Shown: in pieces, positions 1 through 10,556 of the stretch | How the letters are laid out: every line of letters begins with the position of its first letter | Position numbering within the stretch: the stretch's first letter is position 1 | Source of the DNA: Chromera velia | Taxonomy: Eukaryota; Sar; Chromeraceae | Assembly: GCA_018398765.1 (NCBI GenBank) | Contig: JAHBMJ010000020.1 | Location: forward strand, 15,001-25,597 | Direction of reading: 5' to 3' | DNA: 10,597 bases | Notes under the pieces: generated by a model | Told to the model about the DNA's origin: nothing | Database searches by the model: none | What the model saw: only the letters and a program-made list of their open reading frames with translations | Program-made: the position numbers and the translations under genes

Positions 1-623
1 TACTGCACAAGTCAGGGAGTCCACACAGAAAGAGATGCAATGCATGCCTCTGGGAAAGTGCTGGTGGGAATCATGATCAGATCGACGAGAGGAAACAAAA
101 GTGAGAGCAAATTCTGGGCGTCTCCTATGCAACGCCGACATTGAATCGTCGACATACGCCAACGAACAACACTAATGCGGCGGCTTATACGAACCATGTA
201 TATATGGCCGCGGCGCGCGCGCCGCCCGGCCTCTTTGTGTGGCGCGCCCATGCAATGTCAAGGAGACGGCCACGGATATTGGCCGAGGTTTATTAATTTT
301 CGATTTGTTGTTAATTCGATGTGGCTCGTCATGGCTCGTCCCGATTCTCACATCACTGTTCTCACTTCTCACCACTTCTCACAACACAATTCTACTCTAA
401 GCAGCATTCAGCAGCTCACCAAAGGTTTGAGCGTGAAGCGATCGGCCGTCAACTTCTGCAACTGAAGAGTTCTCCCAGCTTGGTGGCCTGGGATTCAGCA
501 CGAAACGCACATTCTTTCTTTCGGTCGGGGGAGATCAATTCGAAAGAGGGAAGTGAAAGGGCGAACGCCTTTTGCTCAAGAGAGAAATTGAACTGGAAAG
601 AAGGAAGGAGCGGAAAGAAAAAG
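1..623 (+). other. Upstream region and probable 5' UTR of the prefoldin gene
   Basis: I recognise no protein-coding gene here on either strand. From about 340 to 400 there is a pyrimidine-rich stretch with several copies of TTCTCAC, and from about 530 to 620 a purine-rich stretch leads to the prefoldin start codon. The reading frame of the first prefoldin exon stays open upstream to about 321, but no ATG in that frame occurs before 624, so this stretch is best read as promoter plus 5' UTR. The transcription start cannot be placed from the sequence alone. Confidence 0.5.
194..225 (+). promoter_or_regulatory. TATATA followed by a 16-bp GC palindrome, possible core promoter
   Basis: A TATATA stretch (about 199-205) is followed directly by GCGGCGCGCGCGCCGC at 210-225, a perfect 16-bp palindrome. 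An AT-rich TATA-like motif next to a GC-only palindrome, about 400 bases before the start codon, could be a core promoter or binding site. It could equally be chance or simple-sequence drift. There is no other evidence of function. Confidence 0.2.
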
Positions 624-987
624 ATGGTGCTTGACATCACAGAACCTGCCTCCGAGGAGGCTCCCAGGAATATTCCTGTTGCAAGATTCCTGGTGAGAAG
701 GCTCTCTGCTCATCTTTCCCAGAGTCTCTTTCTTCGGCCTGTGTGTCTCTTTGCACTCTTTAGTTTGATTTCCTCTCTTCTTTTGACCGGTTTCCACTGA
801 ACGCCGACTTGGCTATCTGCTTGAGAGTTGGCATACTTTCAGTCTGTGATTCAGTGTCGCTACGTGACATCTTCTGTACAGCAGAAAACGGTTCGGCAAC
901 TTGATGTCGATCCACACGTCTGATGAAGTTTCAGCCTTCGTTTGCTCCCACAGACCTCTTCTGCATGGCTCTCCCTCCTATCCCTCG

Positions 988-1029
<42 letters not shown>

Positions 1030-1044
1030 TGCGTGTGCATGTGC

Positions 1045-1075
<31 letters not shown>

Positions 1076-1091
1076 TGCGTGTGCATGTGCG

Positions 1092-1133
<42 letters not shown>

Positions 1134-1792
1134 CGCGCGCGCGAGTGTCTGAATGAGTCTTTCTGTGTCTGTTTGTGTATATATATGAGAGAGAGAGCAT
1201 ATTGAAGTATGTGTGTGATTGCCCCCCCCCCCCCCTTCTCCCTCTGTCTGCAGGAGAACATAGAGGACTACGTGGGTGAAGATGGGATCCCGGGACTGCA
1301 GGGGAGACTCCAGACTCTCTACTCGTCAGTCACGATAGTTACTAGACGAAAGACAAAAGCCAGCAAACCAGGAAGGAAAGGGACCAAAGAAGAGGCCAGC
1401 AAACGAAGGAAGGATGGAATAAAGACGGAAAGACAGCGAGAAAAATACAAATGACACGAAGAAAGGAAATCAGAAACGGGCAAGAAAAAGGGGGGGGAAA
1501 TCATAAAGAAAAAAGGGAACGAGCAAAAAAAAAAAAAGAAGGAATGCAACAAAGTAAGCATGCAAGGAAGGAAGCAAGCAAGAAAGAAAGAAAGAAAGAA
1601 AGAGGATCAATGGTGAGTCAATTTGCCAGCAGATTACTTCGTCACATCCCGTCCAGAGATGGCCCAGAACTATTTTTTCGTCGACCGTTCATTGCGAATC
1701 TCATGATCACGCACAGAGATGCGCCAGCGCACAGAGAGAAGAGAGGATTCTAGTACACGTGCAGACTCGTCTTCCTCGGACCTCCCTCTCTC

Positions 1793-1828
<36 letters not shown>

Positions 1829-1837
1829 GCTCTCTCT

Positions 1838-1876
<39 letters not shown>

Positions 1877-3281
1877 CGTGCGTGCGTGCGTGCGTGCGTG
1901 CAAGCAGGAAGTACAAATTCATGGAAGAAAATTTGGGGGCCCAGAAGGAGGGCATGAGCGCGAGGGCTCCAGACATTGAGGATGCCCTCAAAGTCGTCAG
2001 GCGTCTCAAGAAGATGAGAGAGGTGGGCAAGGCTGGCTTAGTCTCTCCTGTCTGTGTGTGTTTTTGCTGGGCTTTGACGCCGTCTCTCTGGCCTTTCTTC
2101 AATGGAAAAATGAGGAGGACAGACAGCGAATGCCATTCATTGGCTGCCATGCCACCTTGTGCTTTTCTGTCTGTCTCCCTCTGAGAAAGCCATGCAGGAT
2201 GTCAGTTTTGCCTTTGGAGAAGAAAAGACGCGATTTGAAAGAACGAAGAAACAGGACAGAATAAGTGTCTTCACGACCCCATGGGATATCCTCATGGCAT
2301 GAACAGACTCCCTCATGGATCATGTTTCTTTCTCATCAACAAAGAGGGCACCATACAGAGCTGTGAAGCTCTTTCTGCCACTTATGCCGAGAATGAAAGA
2401 ACGCGTCTTCTCTTTCTCTCTCTCTCTTTTTTTTTTTCAATGCAACCATCCCCTTGGTGTGTTTGCAGGAAGGGAAGGATGAACCACAGGAGATGTGGTA
2501 TCTGTTGGCTGAGAACGTTTGGGCAAAGGCGAAGATTCCTCCGGAGACGGACAAATGCCTCCTCTGGTTGGGGGTCCGTCTCTGTTTCTCTTTTTTCTTC
2601 TTCTGCTTTTCTCATGCACCGCTTTTGTCCATTCTGTCGGCTGCGTGCCAGTCATTCTTCTCACTCTTGAAAGATTGTGTTTGGGGAGGGTCGCTCCCAC
2701 ACCACAACACCTCTCTCTCTCCCTCCCTCCCTCCCTCTCCGTGTCCGTGTCCATGTGTGTGCGCGTCTTTATGTGTGTGTCCGCCCTTCCCTCTTCGCCC
2801 TCGCCCAGGCCAACACCAGCATCTGAATCAATCCATGGGTTCTCGATGCGATTCTGCATGAGGCCTCATTTCTTATGAAGAAAATGAATTGATCACTTCA
2901 TGTTTCCTGACTGTCCCTCCTAATCCCCCCCCCCCCCATGGGTTCATCATTTCCTGATTTGATTCAGGCCAACACAATGATGGAGTACCCTCTTGACGAG
3001 GCAGAGGGACTCCTGGAGAAAAATCTGACGGGGGCAAAGGAATCCATAGTTACTCTGGTCAGTCAGTCAGTCAGTCAGTCAATGGATGAGTGAGTGAGTG
3101 ACCGATTGAGTATGTCTCTAGCCTGTCTTCAGACGGGCGGTTTCTTTGTTCTGGTTACACTGAGACGGCCTGCATGAGCTCTGTGAATGGACTCTCGTTT
3201 CTGCCTGTGTCTCTCTCGATATGTTCACATCTGTCTGCATGGGTCCTGACGGCCTCGTGTGTGCACGGCCGCATTCGTGTT

Positions 3282-3333
<52 letters not shown>

Positions 3334-3638
3334 ACCCACCCACCCNTCTCTCTCTCTCTGTCTGTCTTTCTGCCTGTGTGCGTCGACATGTTTCGGCATC
3401 TGCGTGAAGAGCCAAAAAGAGAGAACAGACTGTCCTCTCCGAATTCTCTCTGTACAATTAGAAAAAAGACTTCCGTGTGCATGTGTGTATGCATGTCCAT
3501 GTATGTGTGTCTGTGTCTGTCTGGCTAGCTGGCTGGCTGGCGCGCCAAAAGAAGAAAGAAAAAAACAGAAGAGAATGAAGAAAGAGAAAAAGGGAAAGAA
3601 AAGCCGATATTGTCTCTCTGTCTCTGTCTCTCTCTCTG

Positions 3639-3705
<67 letters not shown>

Positions 3706-4361
3706 GGCGTCTATGTGTCCGTCCGTGCCTTGTCTATGTGTTTGTGTTTGTATGTATGTGTGCATGTGTATGTAAGTTTGTGTGTGTGTTCAGGAGAAGG
3801 ACCTCCAATTTCTGCGGAGACAGACGACCACCCTGGAGGTCGACCAGGCCCGTGTGCACAACCACCAGGTGGCACAGAGGAGAAAAAAGGAGAAGGAGGG
3901 GGGAGGACAAGAGAACGGGGCTCAACAGGCAGATGCCGAAAAGGTCAGTTGTCAGTTTGGAGAAAAGAGACATGGCGAGCTTGAGACAGACGGACAGACA
4001 GAGTTGGCGGGGGAGGGGTGCGAACAAGACAAGTGTCAAAAATAAGGGGTCCCTGTCTCCTCACACGCAGGGAGGGAGGGAGGGATGCATGGAAGGAGAG
4101 ACTGCGACGATAGGACAATCATCACGGGGTAGTTCTGCATTCAAAGCGCGAGGGAGAGACGCGGGATTTTTTTTTCTCCTTCTCGTACGCGTAGGACTGA
4201 GGACTCTACGAGCTGGGGCTTTGGTCTTTGTGCGGTCCTTTGACGGACCAAACCTAAACGGGTTTGAATTCCGGTAGCATTTCAGTGTGGGTTTTCAATT
4301 CATCAAAAGAATGCATGAAGGTCGTGTGTGCGTGCGTGTCTGCGTGCAGGGGGACAACTGA
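624..4361 (+). CDS. PFDN3: Prefoldin subunit 3 (VBP1-type alpha subunit), multi-exon
   Basis: Subunit of the hexameric cytosolic prefoldin co-chaperone, which holds nascent actin and tubulin and passes them to the TRiC/CCT chaperonin. Exons: 624-692, 1254-1324, 1908-2022, 2469-2573, 2968-3057 and 3794-3943, then probably 4350-4361. All introns are GT-AG; only the second splits a codon (Ser47). The product is about 203 aa, close to the usual size of roughly 190-200. Family landmarks in order: ENIEDYV (24-30), KYKFMEENL (48-56, N-terminal helix), [20 protein letters not shown] and LLWLG (to 120), the [20 protein letters not shown] segment (121-140), then [20 protein letters not shown] (151-170, C-terminal helix). 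The tail is Lys/Glu/Gly-rich. ATG624 is the first ATG in frame, with A at -3 and G at +4. The 3' end is uncertain: AAG|GTCAGT at 3943/3944 looks like a donor and splicing to the TG-rich acceptor before 4350 gives Gly-Asp-Asn-stop. Without splicing the frame stops at 4043-4045 (233 aa). Identity is near certain; the final exon is about 55% sure. Confidence 0.92.
990..1143 (+). repeat. (TG)n microsatellite in prefoldin intron 1
   Basis: A long TG/GT array with interruptions (TATG, GCGTGTGCATGTGCG) fills the middle of the intron 693-1253. The interrupted block occurs twice, at about 1021 and 1067, so a roughly 46-bp higher-order unit has been duplicated inside the array. A run of 14 C (1222-1235) follows, just before the acceptor AG at 1252-1253. 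Confidence 0.95.
1335..1610 (+). repeat. Purine-rich GA/GAAA tract in prefoldin intron 2
   Basis: The first half of the intron 1325-1907 is strongly purine-biased on the + strand, with AAGGAAGG, AAAGAAGG and poly-A stretches, ending in a GAAA tetranucleotide array at about 1580-1604. This contrasts with the pyrimidine and TG arrays in the second half of the same intron. No conserved protein segment was recognised in it. Confidence 0.8.
1781..1900 (+). repeat. (CT)n-(GT)n-(CGTG)n compound microsatellite before the exon 3 acceptor
   Basis: A CT array (about 1784-1840) passes into a GT array (about 1841-1874) and then CGTG tetranucleotides (about 1877-1900). It ends seven bases before exon 3, which begins at 1908 after CAG. 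The compound array therefore occupies the position of the polypyrimidine tract. Confidence 0.95.
2408..2437 (+). repeat. CT/T tract upstream of the prefoldin exon 4 acceptor
   Basis: A short CT array followed by a T run in the intron 2023-2468, about 30 bases before the acceptor AG at 2467-2468. It probably serves as the polypyrimidine tract of this intron. Confidence 0.7.
2801..2826 (+). other. Decoy 3' splice site in prefoldin intron 4
   Basis: CAG followed by GCCAACAC (2806-2816) repeats the start of the true exon 5 (CAG then GCCAACAC at 2965-2975). The upstream copy is preceded by a good pyrimidine tract (about 2780-2805). Using it in phase 0 would add Ala-Asn-Thr-Ser-Ile and then stop at TGA 2824-2826, truncating the protein at about 125 aa. 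Whether it is used cannot be told from sequence. Confidence 0.5.
3058..3081 (+). repeat. (GTCA)6 tetranucleotide array at the prefoldin intron 5 donor
   Basis: Six GTCA units begin exactly at the first base of the intron, so the donor GTCAGT is itself the first microsatellite unit. Donor-like GTCAGT recurs every four bases. A related GAGT array follows at about 3087-3100. Confidence 0.95.
3284..3366 (+). repeat. (TC)n microsatellite interrupted by CCCA units and an N
   Basis: TTTC and TC arrays run from about 3284 to 3330, followed by CCCACCCACCCACCC, one ambiguous base at 3346, and another TC/TGTC array. It lies within prefoldin intron 5 (3058-3793). The N may mark an unresolved repeat length in the assembly, so the local length should not be trusted. 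Confidence 0.9.
3610..3790 (+). repeat. (TC)n-(TG)n compound microsatellite before the prefoldin exon 6 acceptor
   Basis: TC-rich repeats from about 3610 to 3658 pass into a TG array (about 3658-3690), a short GC alternation, and TG-rich sequence up to the acceptor AG at 3792-3793. As in intron 2, the array stands where a polypyrimidine tract is expected. Confidence 0.95.
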
Positions 4362-5125
4362 GTCGCAGAGTCTACAGGTATTAACTGACTCTTGGAAGAT
4401 AACAAAAACGATTTTGTGTGGGTCCTGGTATCTTTTGACAAAGGTTTGCGTACATGAGAGCTAAAGGTACACTGAATCTTTTGTTAAACAAATACTGAGC
4501 CTGGTGCTAAAGTACACAACATTGCATTAATTTGAAATCATCCACAATCAATGGAGGAGTCACGGATTCAACGTATTAGGCTAGGTATTAGGTCTGCATG
4601 ATGGAGTAAGCGTTTTTAATCTTTTTTCCAGACTTTTCATATGTACATTCAATTTTAGTTAATTCTAAAATAGAATTTGATTCTTTTAAATGATTTTCTT
4701 ATATTTTCTTAAAATTCATGTCAGATAAAAGAATAAGACCATCATTTCTATAAAATTTTCTATTATTGATCTCTGTCTCTTAAATTTAATAATTCTGACT
4801 TTCGTTTCTGTAAAATTTTTGTATTATCGATCTGTGTTTCTTTCTCTAAAGGATATTTTTTTATTCTCTCATTATCGCTGTAAAAAAATGTCTACTATTT
4901 TTGAACCAGCAGTGACTTGTTAAATTTCTTTAAAATGTTTTAAAACAGAAATAATTTACATAAGCATATGTCTAATGATTCGTAATGAAGCACTGCATGA
5001 CCTATAGTATAACAGACTTGGAGAATCGAGTTGTTTCATGTACCAAATAATTCAGGGTTCGTGGATGCATAGCACGTCCCAGAATATGGGCTGTAACCAG
5101 TGAGTAGTTCTTTCCACATGTCAAC
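4362..5125. other. Intergenic stretch containing an AT-rich island
   Basis: No gene was recognised. Base composition drops sharply to AT-rich between about 4600 and 4990, unlike both flanking genes. Within it, the stretch starting at 4741 recurs at 4801 (TTTCT.TAAAATTTT then TATTAT.GATCT), which gives a diverged tandem repeat with a period of 60. A weaker third echo lies near 4876. No clear polyadenylation signal for the prefoldin gene was found. Confidence 0.6.
4741..4860 (+). repeat. Diverged 60-bp tandem repeat in the AT-rich island
   Basis: The segments 4741-4782 and 4801-4842 align without gaps over about 40 bases with scattered substitutions, giving a period of 60. The second halves of the units no longer match clearly. 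Function unknown; it could be residue of an AT-rich satellite or an old insertion. Confidence 0.55.
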
Positions 5126-5253
5126 TTCTCCGTGCATGGCGCAGTGGTGTATCGTTTGGTATGTGTCTGTACAAACGTGCGGTTAGTTGAACCAAAGCAT
5201 GTTTGAACATGCACGCACCTCATGGGAGTTCGAACCTCTCCGGGGGCACTTTT
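5126..5253 (+). other. tRNA-like segment with Pol III A box, B box and T4 terminator
   Basis: TGGCGCAGTGG at 5137-5147 fits the tRNA A-box consensus. AGTTCGAACCT at 5227-5237 is close to the B box. A five-pair T arm can be drawn: GGGAG (5224-5228), loop TTCGAAC, CTCTC (5236-5240). The next bases CGGGGG (5241-5246) can pair with TCTCCG (5127-5132), using two G-T wobbles, and TTTT follows at 5250-5253. The A-to-B spacing of 90 is long for an intronless tRNA, four extra bases separate the acceptor stem from the A box, and I could not assign an anticodon arm with confidence. It is most likely a decayed tRNA gene or the tRNA-derived head of a SINE, rather than a working tRNA. Confidence 0.4.
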
Positions 5254-5309
5254 CTCGCGCGATTGCATGCATAACCTCATGTAAGCATATACGCAGAAAG
5301 GGATTTTTA

Positions 5310-5736
5310 TGGGATACACCCAACCAGTTAGGTGAGTGCCTCGGGAGGCCTTTTAGGGGGTCCGCTCATATTTGATTGATGCACACCATCGGGGGCTTAG
5401 GCATGTCTTGTGTGCTGCCATGGGGCGGGGGCCACGGCAACACGCACGAAGTATATGCTTTTCGGGACCGCGCGCATCGTATATACATGTGTAACTCTGT
5501 GCGAGTTATACTTGAGGGGCATACATATGTGCAAAGTAAGTAAGGCACATGCGATTACGGCTCTGTGCGAGTTGCTTGAGGGGCACATTTTAGAACTTGG
5601 GCGACACCGACCGACCAGCCGTGACAGAGACAGAACCGATCCCCCCCCCCCAAAATAAAAAAATGCATTATGCGAGTGCGTGCGATGTCAGGGCCTCTTG
5701 GCTGATCTCAGCAGAGCTGAGCTGCCCCCCGAGACG
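5310..5736 (+). repeat. Non-coding repeat family, copy A (direct)
   Basis: One of three copies in this window. It starts at TGGGATACACCCAACCAGTT and ends near GCCCCCCGAGACGA. Ordered landmarks shared with the other copies: GAGTGCCTCGG, TTTGATTGATGCA, GGCATGTCTTG, GCGGGGGCCACGGCAAC, two internal GCGAGTT..CTTGAGGGGCA motifs, GGGCGACACCG, a C run followed by an A-rich stretch, then GGCCTCTTGGCTGATCTCAG. No long ORF is shared by the copies, so the unit is non-coding. The tRNA-like segment lies about 60 bases upstream of this copy only. A non-autonomous transposable element is likely, but its class is unknown. Confidence 0.8.
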
Positions 5737-5878
5737 ATGGCAGTTCTAGGCTTACTGGCAGACATAGGGACTACGCGTGGTACCTATGTAGAGCAACTAT
5801 AGGATTAACGGAAATACGAACTGAACTTATGCATACCAGACTAATACACGCCCGGAGAGATGATAAGAGAGATATTAA
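5737..5878. other. Spacer between repeat copies A and B
   Basis: 142 bases of sequence with no match to the repeat unit and no gene. No obvious target-site duplication flanks the copies. Confidence 0.5.
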
Positions 5879-6334
5879 TGGGATACACCCAACTAGTTGG
5901 ATGAGTGCCTCGGGGGGCTATTTGGAGAGTCGGCCGTATAATTTGATTGATGCAAACCATCATGCGGAGGCTTAGGCATGTCTTGCCTATAATGCATATG
6001 GCAAGTACATGGCGGGGGCCACGGCAACACGTGTAAAATATGTTTTTCAGGACCGTGCACGTGCATACACATGCAACTCCATGCGAGTTACTTGAGCGGC
6101 ACATACTATGAGTTAGGAGCGATGTAATAATCAAGCTAGTAATTAATGTGATCACGGCTCTATGCGAGTTACTTAAGGGGCACATTTTGGAATTAGGGCG
6201 ACACCGTGACAGACAAACAAACAGACAGACACCAAACCCCCCCCCCAAAAAATGAAAAAATGCGTTATGCGAATGCGTGCGATCTCAGGGCCTCTCGGCT
6301 GATCTCAGTAGAGCTGAGCTGCCCCCCGAGGCGA
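5879..6334 (+). repeat. Non-coding repeat family, copy B (direct)
   Basis: Second + orientation copy, with the same order of landmarks as copy A from TGGGATACACCC to GCCCCCCGAGGCGA. It carries extra sequence between the two internal GCGAGTTACTT motifs (about 6100-6150), which makes it the longest copy. It faces the inverted copy at 6411-6821, and their C-rich ends point towards each other. Confidence 0.8.
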
Positions 6335-6413
6335 TATAATCTTTCTTTAGGGTCTCTCTGGTCCTGTCGCCGAGGTGATATAATCTTTCTTTAGGGTCTC
6401 TCTGGTCCTGTCG
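6326..6413 (+). repeat. Two 44-bp tandem units at the centre of the palindrome
   Basis: Units at 6326-6369 and 6370-6413 begin CCGAGG, continue with GATATAATCTTTCTTTAGGG and end with TCCTGTCG. They differ only at the seventh base (C versus T). Near identity contrasts with the diverged arms around them, so the duplication is recent. They form most of the loop between copies B and C. Confidence 0.95.
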
Positions 6414-6821
6414 CCTCGGGGGGCAGCTCAGCTCTGCTGAGATCAGCCGAGAGGCCCTGAGATCGCACGCACTCGCATAACGCATTTTTTCATTTTTGGT
6501 GGGGGGGGGTCGCTTCTATTACGGTGTCGCCCGAATTCTAAAATATGCCTCTCAAGCAACTCGCACGGAGCCGTGATCGCATATTAATTCCTTAATTAAT
6601 TACTTCGCACATGCGTGCCCCTCAAGTAACTCGCATGGAGTTGCAAGTGCATGCTCGCGCGGTCCCGAAAAGCATACTTCGTGCGCGTTGCCGTGGCCCC
6701 CGCCCCATGCATGCATGTACCTGCACAAGACATGCCCAAGCCCCCGATGGTGTGCATCAATCAAATTTGCGGACCCCCTAAAGGGCCCCCCGAGGCACTC
6801 ACCCAACTGGTTGGGTGTATC
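6411..6821 (-). repeat. Non-coding repeat family, copy C (inverted)
   Basis: Reverse-complement copy of the same unit. Reading the minus strand from 6821 gives GATACACCCAACCAGTTGGG, then TTTGATTGATGCACACCATC, GCGGGGGCCACGGCAAC, both GCGAGTT motifs, the C run (a G run at about 6501-6510 on the + strand), and ends with GCCCCCCGAGGCGA. With copy B it makes an imperfect inverted repeat with arms of about 410-450 bp. The innermost part (about 6240-6334 against 6411-6510) is the best matched. Confidence 0.85.
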
Positions 6822-7130
6822 TCGTGCAAGCATATAGGTGCACGCATGCATGCGACATCATGCATGCATGCGGCTGCAAAGATTTAATTGGCTCGCATGA
6901 ATTAACCAGAATGCGAGTCCATGCAGGCTGTCTAGCTTCGAGCAGAGGAGAGAATACGTACATGTACGGGAAAGAAGAGAGCGTCTGAGTCGAACCGGCA
7001 ACAGAACCTGAGACACTTGACGAGAACAGTTTCAGCTTGAAAGCTTCACTGGCAGCGCATGCAGGAGGCACATCCAGCGTGTTCTAAAAGTGACTGACCT
7101 TCATCGAACGCTTTCGGTCTGGATTGTCCA
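6822..7130. other. Spacer and probable 5' UTR/promoter of the histidine kinase gene
   Basis: It begins with GCATGCATGC-type short palindromes (about 6843-6871) and then mixed sequence. In the kinase frame a TGA stop lies at 7095-7097 and no AG acceptor occurs between it and ATG 7131. The first coding exon therefore starts here, and is not spliced to an earlier one just upstream. No TATA box or other core promoter motif stands out. Confidence 0.5.
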
Positions 7131-10100
7131 ATGAGAATGAAGCAAGGGTTATCTGAAAGGGGTCAGCGGCTTAAGGCCATTCGCCGTCAATTGATGACAC
7201 TGAGATGGCCGTTTCTCTTTTTGGTAGGACCCCAAACCACAGTCTTCGTGTGCGTTCTCTACTACCTCGGAGTACTGACCGCGATTGCAACATGTTTTGC
7301 AGTTCTAACCGTTATAACAGTTTCAACTCTACCTCTGGTTGCGCTACAATTCGGGAACAATATCGACATAGTCGCAGCAGTATTCGCAAGTCTTGTGGCG
7401 GTCTTCACCAACATCGCTGCCTCCCAACTGCCTGTGTTGATGTCATCAGAGGAACTTCAATTTCACCACGTCGCCTCCTTCATTTTCTCCGTCACAATCG
7501 GCAGCCTTCTGGAGTATAGGTCCTCTGTTTTCTGCGCATACCTCGCTGTCACATTTGCTGCATGGTATCTCATGAGGCTGGTGTCGCTGGAAGACGCAAC
7601 GTGGGAATTCCACATGAAGACCACGTTCGCGTTCTCCATCATCATGGGGGCCCTCTGCACGATGCTCAGGTTCCTCAACGAGGGCTCATTCCAAGCAGGT
7701 CCGTACGTGTGCGCGTGCATCAGTAGTGTGACCCTCCAAAGCTCTCTCGCTTCGCAGAATAAGTTTCCTGCAGCATTCCTGCACACCTGTCTACCTGTTG
7801 TGCATGCATGCAGGTGCTGAGGTGGAGAGGCTGCGACAGCACACCCAAATGCTGCAGGGAGAGGTGGAAGACGCAAAGGACCAGAAACACTCCTTCCTTG
7901 CGTACATCATGCACGAAGTCAGGAACCCCCTCAGTGCAGCATGTCTGCTCGTGTGTGAGCAAGAGTCGCAAATTGCAGAGATGAGAGAGATGATGGCGAA
8001 GATGCGAGAGAAACGCAAAGGCGGAGACGGACAAGGAGTCCCACCGAATTTGGCCTTCGAAATGGAGGCTTTGATAGATTCCTTAGAGGGCCTCTCGAAG
8101 ACAGTGCAATCTCAAATCGACCAGATTGGTTCCATCTGCAATGATGTGCTTCACTTGGAAAAACTTGCAAGTGGAAAATTTGAGTACAACATTTCGGTCA
8201 ACAGCCTCCGAAGTTTTTTCTCTCACGCAGCGAAGGAAGCTGCAGCGGTGATGAAACAGAAGGGGGTAGCCTTGAAAGCAGAGATCTGCCTGGATCCTGA
8301 ACTCTCGACCGCAGCCTCCCTGTCTACAAGGGCCGACTTCCCGAGGCTCCGACAGGTCAGTGAACGATAGATAGTCCTCTTTCTCAGTGAATTCTTCCCT
8401 CTGTCTTCTCTCATGCACCTTTTTTGGATTTGAATTCCCCAAGTATTCCCGTTCTTACGTTCGTTTTCCCATTTCTTCCTGCGTCCATCTCTTCCTTTAC
8501 ACCGACTCTCTATTCCTGTGCACCAGCCCCTTTCACCATCCTGTGCTCTGCTTTGGATCGCTCCCGCCCCCTCTCTTCCCTTCCGTGTGTGAAGCCATGG
8601 ATGACTGCACTCTCCTCCTCTCCTCCAACTTACCGGTCCACCAATTTTACCCAAACAAACCTTCTCAGGATCCGTCCACACACATTCCTCTTCTTCTTCC
8701 CCTGCCTGGATGGAGAGAGGTTGCAGGTGATTTCCAACTTCATGTCCAACGCCCGGAAGTTCACACCCTCGAGGGGCCTTGTTATTTTCCGCATGGAGGT
8801 CTCGACCCTCCACACGCCCCCTCTCCACCATGCCCCAGGGATGTGCGAGCACGCCTCTCAACTCCCTGACAGTGCATTTTCCTTCTCTCTCGACAACACT
8901 CAGGGAAAGGAAACCAAGGACACCCCACAACAGCCGCAATGGATCCACATCCGCGTCTCTGTGAAGGACTCAGCTGTCGGCATCGCACCCGAGGACCTCC
9001 CCAAGCTCTTCAGACCCTATGCTCAGATCCGGGCAGGGGAACAGCAGAAGGGGGGAGGGACGGGACTCGGCCTCTGCATCTGCAAGACCTTTGTCGAGGC
9101 ACATTGTGGGGGGCAGATAGGCGCGCTGTCCGCTGGCAACGGCAGCGGCTCAGAGTTCTTCTTTCAATTTGACGCCCCCCTTGCTGCAGACAGTCAAGTC
9201 AGACAGACAGGTACTGAACCTGAAGTTGCCCTGTGCCCCCCCAAAGAAGTGAAGATGGAAAAGAAAGAAAAGATCTGTCTCCAGATTGAAACCTTCAAAA
9301 TGGACACAGAGACGGGGAGAGAATCCACCCTCACCCCTAGGAGACCTTTCACATCTCTTCTCCCTGAATCGACTTTCTTCCCCCGATCTTCTTTTACACC
9401 CACCCAGACACAACCAAAGCCCCGAATCCCCTCGGGACTTGAGGAAATCCCCATCTCTCGGGACGTGTCTTCTGAGGCCCCCTCCTTCTATTCTGTCTCG
9501 GCCTCAGACCAAGAAGGAGAAGGGCCCCGGCAGAGAAGAGGAAGCAGACTCCAGGAGTCAAAAACGATATCCTTCGCTCCGGGTGAGGTCGGAGGAGGGA
9601 AGGCGGGAGAGGAAGAAGAGGCTAGGATGGAGAACTCCGTCTCCCTCACTTCCCCGACTCACCGCATGAGACGGGCAAGCATTGCAGGCCATAGGGACGA
9701 GCTACCGTCCTCTCGTGAGAAAGCGCTTCTTGCAAAGGTGGAGGAGGAGAAGTGGACCAGAGGGAGAAAGTACACAGCGGACGTCTTGGTGGTGGAGGAC
9801 AACCCCGTGTGTCAAATGGCCGTGTGCCTCGGTCTTCGCCGCATGGGATTTTCAGTCGAAGTTTCTGAAGATGGATCGGATGCGATCGATCGTTTTGAGC
9901 GGGGAGAACGATACAGGTCTGTAGGCCGGTCGACTCTCAGCTTGTTGCCTGTTGCTTAATTCTTTTTGGTGGTGCATTTTTTGGGTGAAGTCCCCGGCCA
10001 GCAAGGGAAGGAAGGAGCAAGAGTTGTTCTGATACAGCAAAAGTGGTACTCAGATACCCAATGAACGTATTTAAACCATCTTTACAGAGGAAACCGACAG

Positions 10101-10556
10101 CCCATGAGTCGATCCCTCTGTGGCAGAGTCTCTTTCTTTAATCGATTAGGATCTGTACAAAAAGCAAACGTGAACGGTGCATGCCCCGCTTTTTCCCGTA
10201 CATACATCGAATCGCTTCACGAAGAAACCCATTCTTAATTTCATCTTAATTCTGTGTTCCGCAGGTTGGTCCTGATGGATCGCAACATGCCAAAGGTTGA
10301 AGGCCCCGAGGCAATCTCGCAGATCCTCTCGCAACTCGAGTCTTCCTCCCCTTCCTCTCCGGCCTGTCCCTTCCGCACGCAAATCCCGTTGTTTATCGGA
10401 TTGACGGGCCAGACCGAGCAAAGTGGAGACTTTGAGGCAGCGGGGGCCGTGAAGACGATCTTCAAACCCGTAACAACCAAGAACCTGCAGATGGCGTTTG
10501 AGGAGCTGAACTTTAAATCCAGAGGGGTGCCTAGGGGAAGAAGGGACTCTGTCTGA
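7131..10556 (+). CDS. Membrane-bound hybrid histidine kinase with C-terminal receiver domain
   Basis: Predicted to autophosphorylate on His and pass the phosphate to its own receiver Asp. Exons: 7131-7698, 7814-8355, 8727-9916 and 10265-10556; all introns are GT-AG, the first and third split codons, and the sum is 863 codons plus stop. The N-terminus has about six hydrophobic segments (about 27-48, 50-72, 78-103, 112-127, 131-151, 163-182) with little room for an extracellular sensor. A short helix (191-214) leads to the H box HEVRNPL with His223. The N box is SNARKFT (Asn378). G1 is DSAVGI (Asp451, with Ala453 where Gly is usual), and G2 is GGGTGLGL (479-486). A Ser/Pro/Glu-rich, probably disordered linker spans about 525-715. 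The receiver has Glu727-Asp728, phosphoacceptor Asp772 in LMDRNMP, Thr814 and Lys834 (FKPV). No HPt domain is present, so a separate phosphotransfer protein is expected. The signal sensed is unknown. Residues 395-429 could be an in-frame intron (8799-8903). Confidence 0.9.
8799..8903 (+). other. Possible in-frame cryptic intron in kinase exon 3
   Basis: GAG|GTCTCG at 8798/8799 and the pyrimidine-rich CTCTCGACAACACTCAG ending at 8903 could bound a 105-base intron of exactly 35 codons with no stop. It lies between the HATPase strand RGLVIFRME and the strand WIHIRVSVKD. This loop varies in length across the family, so retained and spliced forms are both plausible. Confidence 0.3.
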